From NCBI RefSeq assembly GCF_004345245.1, contig NZ_SLUQ01000008.1, forward strand, positions 186,001 through 250,000: DNA of 64,000 nucleotides, in the 5' to 3' direction. Below, one piece after another: positions 50,609 to 59,855 of this stretch. The DNA comes from Rhizobium sp. BK251. Its GTDB lineage: Bacteria; Pseudomonadota; Alphaproteobacteria; Rhizobiales; Rhizobiaceae. The notes beneath the pieces are model-generated. The model was not told the DNA's origin. It worked only from the letters and a program-made list of their open reading frames with translations, and made no database searches. A program made the translations under genes and the position numbers. Positions within the stretch are counted from its first letter, which is position 1. Every line of letters starts with the position of its first letter.

Positions 50609-51487
50609 TCAGCTTGTCGTGCCGCGCGTGCGGGCGAGGCCATCCTTCGCCGGCTGGTACTTCGGATCGAGGCCGACGGCATGGGAATAGGAGCGGGCGG
50701 CCTTTGCCTTGTCGCCACGGCGCTCATAGACGAGAGCCTGGTTCGCCCACGATTCGGCAAGGTTGCCGTTGAGTTCGATCGCGTGGTTGAAGTCGGCAAA
50801 GGCGTTGTCGTCGTCGTTGAGCGCGACGTAGGAGATCCCGCGGCCGTTATAGGGCTCGGGCGAGTTCGGGGACAGCGAGATCGCCTTGCTGAAATCTTCG
50901 ATCGCCTTGTCCTGCTGGTTGCGCTTCTGGTAGATCAGCCCGCGATTGTGGTAGGCGCGGCCGTCCGTCGTGCCGAGCTGGATCGCCTTGCTGAAGTCAT
51001 TGAAGGCATCGCCGTCGCGCCCCGCCTGCCGGTAGACGTTGCCGCGGCCGATATAGGCGACATCATAGTTGGGATTGATCTGCAGTGCGGCGTTGTAGTC
51101 GGCGACTGCCTCCTGTGCCTTGCCCATATTGCGGTAGACGAGGGCGCGGTTGGCATAGGCCTGGTAGAATCGCGGGTTGAGCTGGATCGCCTGATTGAAA
51201 TCGGCCAGCGCGCGGTTGAACTCGCCGGCGCGTCCATAGGCGGAGCCGCGGACGTTGTAGCCTTCCGGATCCTGCGGATTGGCGTTGATGACGCCTGTCA
51301 GCGAGGCAATGTTTTCCTGGGAGCCCTGCGCGCGATCGATCTTGATCACGTCGTCGGTGGTATTGGTCTGGCAGCCTGCAAGACCAAGCGCGGCCATCAG
51401 GGAAAGCGCTGCTAAGGATATATTGTAGTTGCCCCGGCCGGTTGCCTGCGCGTGTGATGAACGTGAAGCTCTAGTCGTGACAGCCAT
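50609..51487 (-). CDS. TPR-repeat lipoprotein (NlpI-like)
   Basis: 292 residues. A hydrophobic segment ends in a lipobox LAGC with C39, so the mature protein is probably lipid-anchored. About six tetratricopeptide repeats follow from residue 65 to 285, each with the W/A-G-Y-F pattern (YNVRGSAYGRAGEFNRALADFNQAI and similar). Comparable alphaproteobacterial proteins act as envelope scaffolds, like NlpI in enterobacteria. It is 141 bases downstream of rpsU, beyond a terminator, so it is probably a separate transcript. The 272 bases between this gene and the kinase gene hold no gene that I can see. Confidence 0.9.
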   Translation of the reverse strand: MAVTTRASRSSHAQATGRGNYNISLAALSLMAALGLAGCQTNTTDDVIKIDRAQGSQENIASLTGVINANPQDPEGYNVRGSAYGRAGEFNRALADFNQAIQLNPRFYQAYANRALVYRNMGKAQEAVADYNAALQINPNYDVAYIGRGNVYRQAGRDGDAFNDFSKAIQLGTTDGRAYHNRGLIYQKRNQQDKAIEDFSKAISLSPNSPEPYNGRGISYVALNDDDNAFADFNHAIELNGNLAESWANQALVYERRGDKAKAARSYSHAVGLDPKYQPAKDGLARTRGTTS

Positions 51488-51550
51488 TCGCCGGCTTTCT
51501 CCCCATGCGTCATATCAGTCGGGCTGATATGTCATCCCCAACCACAAATC

Positions 51551-51585
51551 AAAAAAGGCGGTGGCGAAACGACTCGCCCCCGCCC
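51551..51585 (-). terminator. Terminator of rpsU (minus strand)
   Basis: On the minus strand GGCGGGGGCG pairs with CGCCACCGCC (one mismatch) and is followed by TTTTTT. It lies about 45 bases after the rpsU stop and just before the TPR gene start. Confidence 0.85.
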
Positions 51586-51628
51586 AGACATACATTTGAA
51601 AACGTCGAAAAAACGACGGTCAACGCGA

Positions 51629-51841
51629 TCAGCGCGCGACAAGACCTTCGCGCTGGGCCCGCTTGCGTGCCAGCTTGCGAACGCGGCGAACAGCCTCGGC
51701 CTTTTCGCGAGCACGCTTCTGCGACGGCTTCTCGTAGAAGTCGCGCATCTTCATTTCGCGGAAAATGCCTTCGCGCTGCATTTTCTTCTTCAGAGCGCGG
51801 AGAGCCTGGTCAACATTGTTATCGCGGACAAGTACCTGCAC
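51629..51841 (-). CDS. rpsU: 30S ribosomal protein S21
   Basis: 70 residues, highly basic. VLVRDNNVDQALRALKKKMQREG and MKMRDFYEKPSQKRAREKAEAVRR are diagnostic of S21, which binds 16S rRNA near the anti-Shine-Dalgarno region and aids initiation. It is not next to dnaG or rpoD as in enterobacteria; a stand-alone location is normal in rhizobia. It has its own terminator downstream. The 165 bases upstream hold its promoter region. Confidence 0.98.
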   Translation of the reverse strand: MQVLVRDNNVDQALRALKKKMQREGIFREMKMRDFYEKPSQKRAREKAEAVRRVRKLARKRAQREGLVAR

Positions 51842-52006
51842 GTTAATCCCGTTCCTTTAGTTCTGGTTAAGCCATCGGCAGCTTGGTGCCCGAGGCAAAA
51901 AAATAACGTTCGCGCAGCCGGAGCCTTGCGATTGGTTGAGCGGGATAACAGATCAGTCGGGCGAAGTCTAGCCGGGACTTAGAAGTTCGGCAAAAATCTG
52001 CCCAGC

Positions 52007-52507
52007 TCACACGGCTCGCACCGCGGATTGCGCCGGTGCGCGGCGCGCCATGGCGAGAAGCCAGACGAGCAGCACGGCGTTGACGATGGTGAGAACGAGC
52101 AGTGCACCCGCATTGCCGGCGGCATAGTCGCCGGTGAGTATGACCTGGTGGATGTGTCCGTAGACAAGGCCCACGAAGAAGATCGCCACCAGAGTGACAA
52201 CCGCCGACTTGAATTCGATCGGGCGCCAGAAGGAAATGATGGCGGTGATGCCGACCGCGATATCGGCGATGCCGATCTCGAACTGGAAGGGGCTCACCTG
52301 CCAGCCGATGAATTCGGCAGCCGTTTGCGGGAAGAACACATGATAGACGCCGGCCCAGACCGACTGCACGCCGATCGAGAGCAGGAGCAGCCAGGCGAGG
52401 TAGTCCTCGGCGCGGCGACTTTTCCGCAATGCCGGCACCGCGAGCGCGACTACAAAGAGGATCACCGGGATATTCGTGAGAATAAGTCGTATCGCATCGC
52501 CAATCAT
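52007..52507 (-). CDS. DUF6790-type multi-helix membrane protein
   Basis: 166 residues with five predicted helices covering almost the whole chain (LILTNIPVILFVVALAVPAL, YLAWLLLLSIGVQSVWAGVYH, FEIGIADIAVGITAIISFW and others). HVFFP and the GHIHQVILTGDYAAGNAG motif are consistent with the DUF6790 family; the histidines may be functional. The start at 52507 follows a GGGGGA site. The function is unknown. It lies between rpsU and the LysR gene with no obvious operon. Confidence 0.75.
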   Translation of the reverse strand: MIGDAIRLILTNIPVILFVVALAVPALRKSRRAEDYLAWLLLLSIGVQSVWAGVYHVFFPQTAAEFIGWQVSPFQFEIGIADIAVGITAIISFWRPIEFKSAVVTLVAIFFVGLVYGHIHQVILTGDYAAGNAGALLVLTIVNAVLLVWLLAMARRAPAQSAVRAV

Positions 52508-52662
52508 GTCTTCCCCCGAAAACAGCGCGTACCGTGCGAATTTGCCCGGAGAGGTTAGCCGTGAAAATGGAGCGAGGCAATCGACAAGAACCGCGCTCGG
52601 CAGCGCTGTAACGCCTCCACACAATAGCAGCAGAGGTCCTCGCCTTCCGGCAAGTATCGCCG

Positions 52663-53619
52663 TCAGCCTTCGGCGGCCGTTCCCGAAAACAGGCGCTTGT
52701 CGCGGAACCGTTCGGCGAGGTGGTCGATCCAGGCGCGGACATGGGCCGGCAGCCCCGTGCGGGTCGTGAAGACGAGATGGACGATGCCCTCCCGCGAGTG
52801 CCATTGCGGGAAGAGGCGGACGAGCCTGCCGCTGCGCAGTGCTTCCGTGCAGGCGTGATCGGGCAGGAGCGCGACGCCAAGGCCAGCAAGAGCCGCTTCG
52901 CGCAGCGCGATGAAATCGCCGCAGGCTATGCGCGGTTCATGGGTGAGGGAATGGGTCAGGCCGCGCGGACCCTCGAGCGTCCATGTCACGCTGCCCGGTT
53001 GCTCGGAGGAGCTTACAGTCGGCAGGGAAGCCAGCGCGGCTATGTCCTCGGCATCGCCAAGCGTGTTTGCGAGCTTCGGGCTCGCGATCAGGATGCGGCG
53101 ACTGCGTGCCAGCGTGCGCATCGTCAGCGCAGCATCGGTATCGAGGCTGACGCGCACGCGAAGTGCGACATCGATGTGCTCCGCGATAAGGTCAACGGGC
53201 CGATCTGTGGCGAGTACCCGGACATTGACGAGCGGATGACGCTCGAGGAAATCCGGCATTACCTGTGCCACAAGCTCCATCAGGCCCGTCGGACAGCTGA
53301 AGCGAACGGTGCCGCGGGGCTCGGCGCGGGCGGCATCGACCAGGGCTTCGGCGCGCTCCACCTCCGCAAGCGCGCTGCGGCAGCGTTCGAAAAACGACTG
53401 GCCGATTTCGGTTACGCGGAAGCTGCGGGATGAGCGCTCTATGAGGCGCACGCCCAGGCGGCCCTCCAATTGTGCGACGCGCCGGCTGAGTTTGGATTTC
53501 GGCAGGCGAAGCGCGCGGCCGGCGGCCGCGAAGCCGCCATGCGAAACCACCTCGCTGAAATAGAAAAGATCGTTCAAGTCCTGCAAGACAAGCTCCGTCG
53601 TTGCATCAGTAGAACGCAT
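52663..53619 (-). CDS. LysR-family transcriptional regulator
   Basis: 318 residues. The winged helix-turn-helix covers residues 14-74 (FYFSEVVSHGGFAAAGRALRLPKSKLSRRVAQLEGRLGV), followed by the two-lobe effector domain. It is divergent from an SDR gene across 93 bases, a classic LysR-target layout. A direct repeat CTGCAGCAA in that gap may be its site. The ATG at 53619 is used; an ATG at 53649 is possible but would overlap the promoter region. The inducer is unknown. Confidence 0.94.
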   Translation of the reverse strand: MRSTDATTELVLQDLNDLFYFSEVVSHGGFAAAGRALRLPKSKLSRRVAQLEGRLGVRLIERSSRSFRVTEIGQSFFERCRSALAEVERAEALVDAARAEPRGTVRFSCPTGLMELVAQVMPDFLERHPLVNVRVLATDRPVDLIAEHIDVALRVRVSLDTDAALTMRTLARSRRILIASPKLANTLGDAEDIAALASLPTVSSSEQPGSVTWTLEGPRGLTHSLTHEPRIACGDFIALREAALAGLGVALLPDHACTEALRSGRLVRLFPQWHSREGIVHLVFTTRTGLPAHVRAWIDHLAERFRDKRLFSGTAAEG

Positions 53620-53668
53620 GGTATCACTTTCGACGTCTACATGCACCATCGTCCCGTTTCTATCTCCA

Positions 53669-53698
53669 CTGCAGCAACGAAATGGATCGCTGCAGCAA
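53669..53698. promoter_or_regulatory. Direct repeat CTGCAGCAA in the LysR/SDR promoter region
   Basis: CTGCAGCAA occurs at 53669-53677 and again at 53690-53698, a 21-bp period (two helical turns), immediately before the SDR ribosome site. It is a candidate binding site for the divergent LysR regulator. Confidence 0.45.
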
Positions 53699-53712
53699 AC
53701 GGAGACAAGACA

Positions 53713-54465
53713 ATGAGCAAGAAACTCGAAGGCAAGGTCGCTGTCGTAACCGGCGGTACCACCGGCATCGGCCTCGGTATTGCCCGCCAATTCGCTAAGG
53801 AGGGCGCGACGGTTTTCATCACGGGCCGGCGCGCCGCTGAGCTTGAAGCGGCCGTGAAGGAGATCGGCTCGAACGCCATCGGCGTGCAGAGCGACGTCTC
53901 GAACCTCGCCGATCTTGATCGTCTCTATGACGAGGTGCAGCAGAGGGCATCGCATATCGACATCCTCGCCGCCAATGCCGGCGGCGGCTCGTTCGCGCCG
54001 CTCGGCTCGATCACCGAAGAGGACTTCGACAAGACCTTCGCGATCAACGTGAAGGGTATGCTCTTTACAGTTCAGAAGGCGCTGCCGCTGCTGCGCGACG
54101 GGGCCTCGATCATCCTGACGAGCTCGACCGCCACGACGCGCGCAATCCCCGCCTTCAGCGTCTATGGGGCAAGCAAAGCGGCGATCCGCAACTTCGCGCG
54201 CCACTGGATTCTCGACCTCAAGGATCGTGGCATCCGCGTCAACGCCATCAGCCCCGGCCCGACGCTCACGCCCGGCCTCAAGGGTCTTACTTCGAACGAG
54301 GCCGAATGGACGCAGTTCGAGGGCTATGTCTCGTCACAGGTACCGCTCGGCCGGCTTGGCGATCCGAACGAGATCGGCCGCGCGGCGGTCTTCCTCGCCT
54401 CTGAGGATGCGAGCTTCGTGAACGGCGTCGAACTCTTCGTCGACGGCGGCACGGCGCAGATATGA
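53713..54465 (+). CDS. Short-chain dehydrogenase/reductase
   Basis: 250-residue classical SDR. Cofactor motif TGGTTGIG (13-20), NAG (88-90), and catalytic S138, Y151 and K155 (SVYGASKAA) are all present. R39/R40 after the second strand suggest preference for NADPH. ATG 53713 follows GGAGAC. Its divergence from a LysR gene implies induction by that regulator's ligand, which may be related to the substrate (a quinone, aldehyde or keto compound). The reaction is not identifiable. Confidence 0.94.
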   Translation: MSKKLEGKVAVVTGGTTGIGLGIARQFAKEGATVFITGRRAAELEAAVKEIGSNAIGVQSDVSNLADLDRLYDEVQQRASHIDILAANAGGGSFAPLGSITEEDFDKTFAINVKGMLFTVQKALPLLRDGASIILTSSTATTRAIPAFSVYGASKAAIRNFARHWILDLKDRGIRVNAISPGPTLTPGLKGLTSNEAEWTQFEGYVSSQVPLGRLGDPNEIGRAAVFLASEDASFVNGVELFVDGGTAQI

Positions 54466-54690
54466 TCCCAGGCCATCGCAAGCCGCGACCCAGGTCGCGG
54501 CTTGCCCGTTTGCATCTTCTCCTCGACCGGCGCGGTCGTCCCGGCCCGCGAAAACCTCCGTTTTGCCCATTCTTTCCGCCGTGTCGAAAGACAGGCTTGA
54601 ATGCGTCGCAAAAGAACCGTTGTGTCGGTTTTCGATTTGCGATTTGTATGGCCAATCGAAAGGGCTCTTGCCTGAAGGAGTTGAGGGCGA

Positions 54691-55944
54691 ATGCGGAAAT
54701 ACTCGGTTTTTGCCGTGGCACGGGAGGCCCTCAGGGGCCACAAGGGCTGGGAGCAGCAATGGACCTCGCCCGAGCCGCGCAAGGAATATGACGTCATCAT
54801 CGTCGGTGCCGGCGGGCACGGCCTGGGGGCGGCATACTACCTTGCCAAGGAGCACGGCATCACCAATGTCGCCGTCATCGAAAAAGGCTGGCTCGGCGGC
54901 GGCAACACCGGCCGCAACACCACAATCATCCGCTCGAACTACCTCTACGAAGAGAGCATGCACATCTACGAGCATGCAATGAAGCTATGGGAGGGCCTGA
55001 GCCAGGACCTGAACTACAACGTCATGTATTCGCCGCGCGGCGTGATGATGCTCTCCCACAACATCCACGACCAGCAGTCCTTCAAGCGGCATATCCATGC
55101 CAACCGGCTCTACGGCATCGACAACGAGTGGCTGACGCCCGAACAGGCGAAGGCTTATTGTCCGCCGCTCGATATTTCCGCGACGGCACGCTACCCGATC
55201 AATGGTGCTGCTCTGCAGCGGCGCGGCGGCACCGCCCGCCATGACGCGGTCGCCTGGGGCTATGCGCGTGCAGCCTCCGACCGCGGCGTGCACATCATCC
55301 AGAATTGCGAAGTCACCGGCATCCGCCGCGGTCCTGATGGCCGGGTAACGGGTGTAGAAACCTCGCGTGGCTTCATCGGCGCGAAGAAGATCGGCGTTTC
55401 GGCGGCCGGTCATACGACGACGGTCATGAAGATGGCGGACGTTCGCGTGCCGCTGCAATCGAGCCCGCTGCAGGCGCTGGTTTCCGAGCCGCTGAAGCCG
55501 ATCTTTCCGTGTGTCGTCATGTCGAACACGGTGCACGCCTATATCTCGCAGTCGGACAAGGGCGAGCTCGTCATCGGCGCCGGCACGGACCAGTACAATT
55601 CCTACAGCCAGACAGGCGGATTGCAGATCATCACGCACACGCTCGACGCCATCTGCGAGCTTTTCCCGATGTTCCGCCGGGTCAAGATGATGCGCTCCTG
55701 GGGTGGCATCGTCGACAACACGCCTGATCGTTCGGCGATCCAGTCGAAGACGCCGGTGCCGGGGCTCTACGTCAATTGCGGCTGGGGAACGGGGGGCTTC
55801 AAGGCGACGCCAGGCTCGGCTCATCTCTTTGCCCATCTCATCGCCCGCGACGAACCGCACAAGTTCAACGCCGGGCTGACGCTGGAGCGTTTTCGCACCG
55901 GGCGGCTGATCGATGAAGCGGCCGCGGCCGCAGTGGCGCACTGA
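54691..55944 (+). CDS. soxB: Sarcosine oxidase beta subunit
   Basis: 417 residues, the catalytic flavoprotein subunit of heterotetrameric sarcosine oxidase. The FAD-binding motif YDVIIVGAGGHGLGAAYYLAK is near residue 33, LGGGNTGRNTTIIRSNY is typical of the beta subunit, and the HNIHDQQSFKRHI region should hold the histidine that carries covalent FMN. The enzyme demethylates sarcosine to glycine, producing hydrogen peroxide and a one-carbon unit for tetrahydrofolate. First gene of soxBDAG; soxD follows 12 bases later. The 225-base upstream region shows no clear operator. Confidence 0.97.
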   Translation: MRKYSVFAVAREALRGHKGWEQQWTSPEPRKEYDVIIVGAGGHGLGAAYYLAKEHGITNVAVIEKGWLGGGNTGRNTTIIRSNYLYEESMHIYEHAMKLWEGLSQDLNYNVMYSPRGVMMLSHNIHDQQSFKRHIHANRLYGIDNEWLTPEQAKAYCPPLDISATARYPINGAALQRRGGTARHDAVAWGYARAASDRGVHIIQNCEVTGIRRGPDGRVTGVETSRGFIGAKKIGVSAAGHTTTVMKMADVRVPLQSSPLQALVSEPLKPIFPCVVMSNTVHAYISQSDKGELVIGAGTDQYNSYSQTGGLQIITHTLDAICELFPMFRRVKMMRSWGGIVDNTPDRSAIQSKTPVPGLYVNCGWGTGGFKATPGSAHLFAHLIARDEPHKFNAGLTLERFRTGRLIDEAAAAAVAH

Positions 55945-55956
55945 CGCGAGGATTTC

Positions 55957-56298
55957 ATGCTTCTTATCTACTGCCCTTACTGTCAGGAAGAGCGTTCGGA
56001 ACTCGAATTCCGCAACGCCGGTGACGCCCATATCGTCCGCCCCGCCAACATTGCGGCGATCTCCGACGAGGAGTTCGAGGAATTTTTCTTCCTGCGCGAC
56101 AACCCGAAGGGGCTGATCTTCGAGCGCTGGCGCCACATGCATGGCTGTGGCCGCTTCTTCAACGCAGCCCGCGACACGGTGAGCGACAAGTTCCTGATGA
56201 CCTACAAGGCCGGCGAGCCGAAGCCCGACCTGCACCCCACACCGGCAACGAGCGCCACCGTCGAGACCTATGAAGCGACGGAAGGGGACGCACGATGA
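55957..56298 (+). CDS. soxD: Sarcosine oxidase delta subunit
   Basis: 113 residues. A zinc-binding site is formed by CPYC near the N-terminus and HMHGC (about residues 60-64), both conserved in SoxD. It is the small structural subunit holding the tetramer. The stop overlaps the soxA start (ATGA). The acidic segment EEFEEFFFLRDNPKG is family-typical. Confidence 0.95.
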   Translation: MLLIYCPYCQEERSELEFRNAGDAHIVRPANIAAISDEEFEEFFFLRDNPKGLIFERWRHMHGCGRFFNAARDTVSDKFLMTYKAGEPKPDLHPTPATSATVETYEATEGDAR

Positions 56299-59288
56299 GC
56301 GGCGCCAACCGTATCGCCGGCAAGGGGCGCCTGACGCCCGCCAGGACCGCGCGCTTCACTTTCGACGGCAAGAGCTACACGGCGCTCGAGGGCGACACCG
56401 TAGCTTCCGCATTGCTTGCCAATGGCATCCACCTCGTCGGCCGCTCGTTCAAGTATCATCGTCCGCGAGGCATTCTTTCAGCGGGTGCCGAAGAGCCGAA
56501 CGCGCTGCTCGACGTTTCCCGCGATGCGGCTCGCCGCCAGCCGAACGTGCGCGCCACGGTGCAGGAAGTCTTCGACGGCATGATCGTGCAGTCGCAGAAC
56601 CGCTGGCCGTCGCTCGCCTTCGATGTCGGCGCCGTGAACAACCTGTTCTCGCCGTTCTTTGCGGCCGGCTTCTACTACAAGACCTTCATGTGGCCGCGTG
56701 CCGCGTGGAAGCACGTCTACGAACCGTTTATCCGCCGTGCGGCGGGCCTTGGCGTGGCCCCGAAGGAGGCCGATCCGGATCACTATGCCAGCCGGTTTGC
56801 CCATTGCGACGTGCTGGTGGTGGGCGCCGGCGTTGCTGGGCTCTCGGCGGCGCTTGCCGCGGCGGAAGCAGGCGCAAAGGTCATCCTTTGTGACGAGCAG
56901 ACCGAGGTGGGTGGTGCGCTTCGCTTCGATTCAAGCGTCAGGATCGACGGCGTCGACGGCCATGAATGGGCGGAGCAGGTTGCTGCCCGGCTCGCCGCCA
57001 TGGAGAATGTCGAAGTGCTGACGCGCACGACGGCCTTTGGCTACTACAACCACAATTTCGTCGGTCTCGCCGAGCGCGTTACCGACCATGTGGCAAGGCC
57101 GGGCCGCAGCCTGCCGCGCGAAAGGCTGTGGCAGGTCCGCGCCAAGCGCGTGATCCTCGCGACCGGTGCGATCGAGCGCCATATGGTGTTTCCGAACAAC
57201 GATCGTCCGGGCATCATGCTTGCTTCGGCTGGCCGCATGTATCTCAACCATTATGGCGTGGCTGTAGGCGCCAAGGTCGGCGTCTACACGGCGCATGACT
57301 CCGCCTATGAGGCTGCGTTCGACCTGAAGCGGGCGGGCATCTCGATCGTGGCGATCGTCGATTGCCGCAGCAAGCCCGGCGAGGCGGTTGTTTCCGAGGC
57401 ACGCGCGCTCGGCATCGACGTGCTGGCCGGTCATTCCGTCGTCGGCACGGCGGGCAAGCTCCGGGTCTCCTCGATGACAGTCGCGCGCAACGGCGGCGCC
57501 AATCCGCGGAAGATGCAGGTCGATGCGATACTGGTTTCGGCCGGCTGGACGCCGTCGGTGCATCTCTTCTCACAGTCGCGCGGCAAGGTGAAGTTCGACG
57601 AGGAAGGCCAGCGCTTCCTGCCCGGCACCTATGTGCAGGAATGCCTTTCCGTGGGCGCCTGCAACGGCACAGATGGGCTGCAGCAGGCGATCGAGGAGTC
57701 GCTCGCAGCCGGCGAACTGACGGCGCAGGCTGCTGGCAAGTCTTCCACGCAGAAGATCGCGCTTTCCGCCGAACAGGCTTTCGAATGGAGCGGTGGCATG
57801 ATCGGTGCGGCCGATGGTGCCGGCCCCGACACGAATGCCAAGGCCTTCATCGATTTCCAGCACGACGTCTGTGCCAAGGACATTCGTCTGGCGGTGCGCG
57901 AGGGTATGCACTCGATCGAGCACATCAAGCGCTTCACGACCAATGGCATGGCCTCTGACCAGGGCAAGCTTTCCAACATGCACGGCCTGGCGATCGCTGC
58001 CGAGATGCTGGGTCGCGACATCCCGCAGGTGGGCCTCACCACCTTCCGGGCGCCCTATACGCCTGTCACCTACGGCACGCTGATTTCCCATTCGCGCGGC
58101 GATCTCTTCGACCCGGCCCGCAAGACGCCGATCCACGCCTGGGAGGAGGCCCATGGCGCCCTCTTCGAGGATGTCGGCAACTGGAAGCGCGCCTGGTTCT
58201 ACTCCCGGGCGGGCGAGACGATGCACCAGGCTGTCAATCGCGAGTGCCGGACGGTGCGCGAGAGTGCTGGCGTCTTCGATGCCTCCACGCTCGGCAAGAT
58301 CGAGGTCGTGGGGCCGGACGCGGCCGAATTCATGAACCTGATGTATACCAACGCTTGGGACACACTGAAGCCCGGTCGTTGCCGCTACGGCATCATGCTG
58401 CGCGAGGACGGCTTCGTTTATGACGACGGCGTCGTCGGGCGCCTGTCGGATGACCGTTTCCATGTGACGACGACGACCGGCGGTGCACCACGCGTCCTCA
58501 ACCACATGGAAGACTACCTGCAGACCGAGTTCCCACATCTCAAGGTGTGGCTGACATCGACCACCGAGCAGTGGGCCGTCATCGCCGTGCAGGGACCGAA
58601 GGCGCGTGAGATCATCGCGCCGCTTGTGGAGGGCATCGATCTTTCCAACGAGGCCTTCCCGCACATGAGCGTGGCCGAGGGCCATGTCTGCGGCGTGCCG
58701 ACGCGGCTCTTCCGCGTCTCGTTCACCGGCGAGCTCGGCTATGAAATCAACGTGCCGGCGGACTACGGCCAGGCGGTGTGGGAAGCTGTCTGGGCACGTG
58801 CCGAAGCGCTGGGTGCCTGCGCCTACGGCACCGAGACCATGCATATATTGCGCGCCGAAAAGGGCTACATCATCGTTGGCCAGGATACCGACGGCACGGT
58901 GACGCCTGACGATGCGGGCCTTTCCTGGGCTGTCTCCAAGAAGAAGACGGATTTCGTCGGCATTCGCGGCCTGAAGCGTCCCGACCTCGTCAAGGAGGGG
59001 CGCAAGCAGCTCGTGGGCCTCGTGACCAAGGATCCGAAGCTGGTTCTCGAAGAGGGGGCGCAGATCGTCGCCAATCCGAACCAGCCGAAGCCAATGACGA
59101 TGCTCGGCCATGTCACCTCCGCCTACTGGTCGGAAAATCTGGGCCGCTCGATCGCCTTCGCGCTGGTCGCCGGCGGCCGCGAGCGGGTCGGACAAACGCT
59201 CTACGTGCCGATGCCGGACAGGACGATCGCCGTCGAGGTTACGGACATGGTGTTCTTTGACAAGGAAGGGGGCCGCATCAATGGCTGA
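56295..59288 (+). CDS. soxA: Sarcosine oxidase alpha subunit
   Basis: 997 residues, normal for SoxA. Order of parts: a ferredoxin-like N-terminal domain (TFDGKSYTALEGDTVASALLANG), an NAD(H)-binding Rossmann domain (VLVVGAGVAGLSAALAAAEAG around residue 172), a linker, and a C-terminal tetrahydrofolate-binding aminomethyltransferase-like (GCV-T) domain from about 600 with RVSFTGELGYEI and the closing AxxxDPxxxRLR-like segment. It passes the one-carbon unit to folate. The start ATG is inside the soxD stop. It overlaps soxG by 8 bases. Folate-handling genes (purU, folD, glyA) are not adjacent in the window. Confidence 0.97.
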   Translation: MSGANRIAGKGRLTPARTARFTFDGKSYTALEGDTVASALLANGIHLVGRSFKYHRPRGILSAGAEEPNALLDVSRDAARRQPNVRATVQEVFDGMIVQSQNRWPSLAFDVGAVNNLFSPFFAAGFYYKTFMWPRAAWKHVYEPFIRRAAGLGVAPKEADPDHYASRFAHCDVLVVGAGVAGLSAALAAAEAGAKVILCDEQTEVGGALRFDSSVRIDGVDGHEWAEQVAARLAAMENVEVLTRTTAFGYYNHNFVGLAERVTDHVARPGRSLPRERLWQVRAKRVILATGAIERHMVFPNNDRPGIMLASAGRMYLNHYGVAVGAKVGVYTAHDSAYEAAFDLKRAGISIVAIVDCRSKPGEAVVSEARALGIDVLAGHSVVGTAGKLRVSSMTVARNGGANPRKMQVDAILVSAGWTPSVHLFSQSRGKVKFDEEGQRFLPGTYVQECLSVGACNGTDGLQQAIEESLAAGELTAQAAGKSSTQKIALSAEQAFEWSGGMIGAADGAGPDTNAKAFIDFQHDVCAKDIRLAVREGMHSIEHIKRFTTNGMASDQGKLSNMHGLAIAAEMLGRDIPQVGLTTFRAPYTPVTYGTLISHSRGDLFDPARKTPIHAWEEAHGALFEDVGNWKRAWFYSRAGETMHQAVNRECRTVRESAGVFDASTLGKIEVVGPDAAEFMNLMYTNAWDTLKPGRCRYGIMLREDGFVYDDGVVGRLSDDRFHVTTTTGGAPRVLNHMEDYLQTEFPHLKVWLTSTTEQWAVIAVQGPKAREIIAPLVEGIDLSNEAFPHMSVAEGHVCGVPTRLFRVSFTGELGYEINVPADYGQAVWEAVWARAEALGACAYGTETMHILRAEKGYIIVGQDTDGTVTPDDAGLSWAVSKKKTDFVGIRGLKRPDLVKEGRKQLVGLVTKDPKLVLEEGAQIVANPNQPKPMTMLGHVTSAYWSENLGRSIAFALVAGGRERVGQTLYVPMPDRTIAVEVTDMVFFDKEGGRING

Positions 59289-59829
59289 CCAGGCAATCCG
59301 CAAGCCGCCGCTCGCCGGCCGTCATGGTGGCTCGGCTACCGTTCGCCTGACGCCGGTCGCGCCCGCAAGCCGCATTTCGCTGCGCGCGCCTGCGGGGTCT
59401 GTCGCGGCCCTTTCGACGGCTCTCGGTCTCGACCTGCCGACGAAGCCAAAGACCTCGACACGCCGGGACGGGCGCCTTGCGCTGTGGCTCGGCCCGGACG
59501 AATGGCTCGTCATCGACGAGGGTGGCTCCGACCTCGTGGCGGCGGCCGGGCAATCGGCTGCACTTCATTCGGCAGTCGAGGTTTCGCATCGAAACACCGC
59601 CATCATCGTTTCAGGCGAAGGTGCGGAAGCCACGCTCGCAAGCGGCTGCCCGCAGGACCTCTCGCTCGAGACGTTCCCCGTCGGCGCCTGCTCGCGCACG
59701 ATCTTCGGAAAGGTGGAGGTGGTCCTAGTCCGCATCGAGGACGAGACGTTCCGTGTGGAGTGCTGGCGGTCCTTCTCGGACTACGCTTTCGGCCTGCTGG
59801 CCGAGGCGGCTGAGGATGCAGCGAACTGA
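59281..59829 (+). CDS. soxG: Sarcosine oxidase gamma subunit
   Basis: 182 residues, the non-catalytic gamma subunit with a split GCV-T-like fold. LWLGPDEWLVIDEGG and VEVSHRNTAIIVSGEGAEATLASGCPQDLSLETFPVG are characteristic. Its ATG lies within the last codons of soxA, so translation is coupled. Last gene of the sox operon, converging with the DUF2332 gene over 26 bases. Confidence 0.95.
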   Translation: MADQAIRKPPLAGRHGGSATVRLTPVAPASRISLRAPAGSVAALSTALGLDLPTKPKTSTRRDGRLALWLGPDEWLVIDEGGSDLVAAAGQSAALHSAVEVSHRNTAIIVSGEGAEATLASGCPQDLSLETFPVGACSRTIFGKVEVVLVRIEDETFRVECWRSFSDYAFGLLAEAAEDAAN

Positions 59830-59855
59830 GCGTTTCGCGGGCTTTGCGGCGCGAG

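Noticed and set aside
57570..59303. Minus-strand open frame of 577 codons opposite soxA
   Set aside because: Shadow of a clearly conserved gene; no domain similarity.
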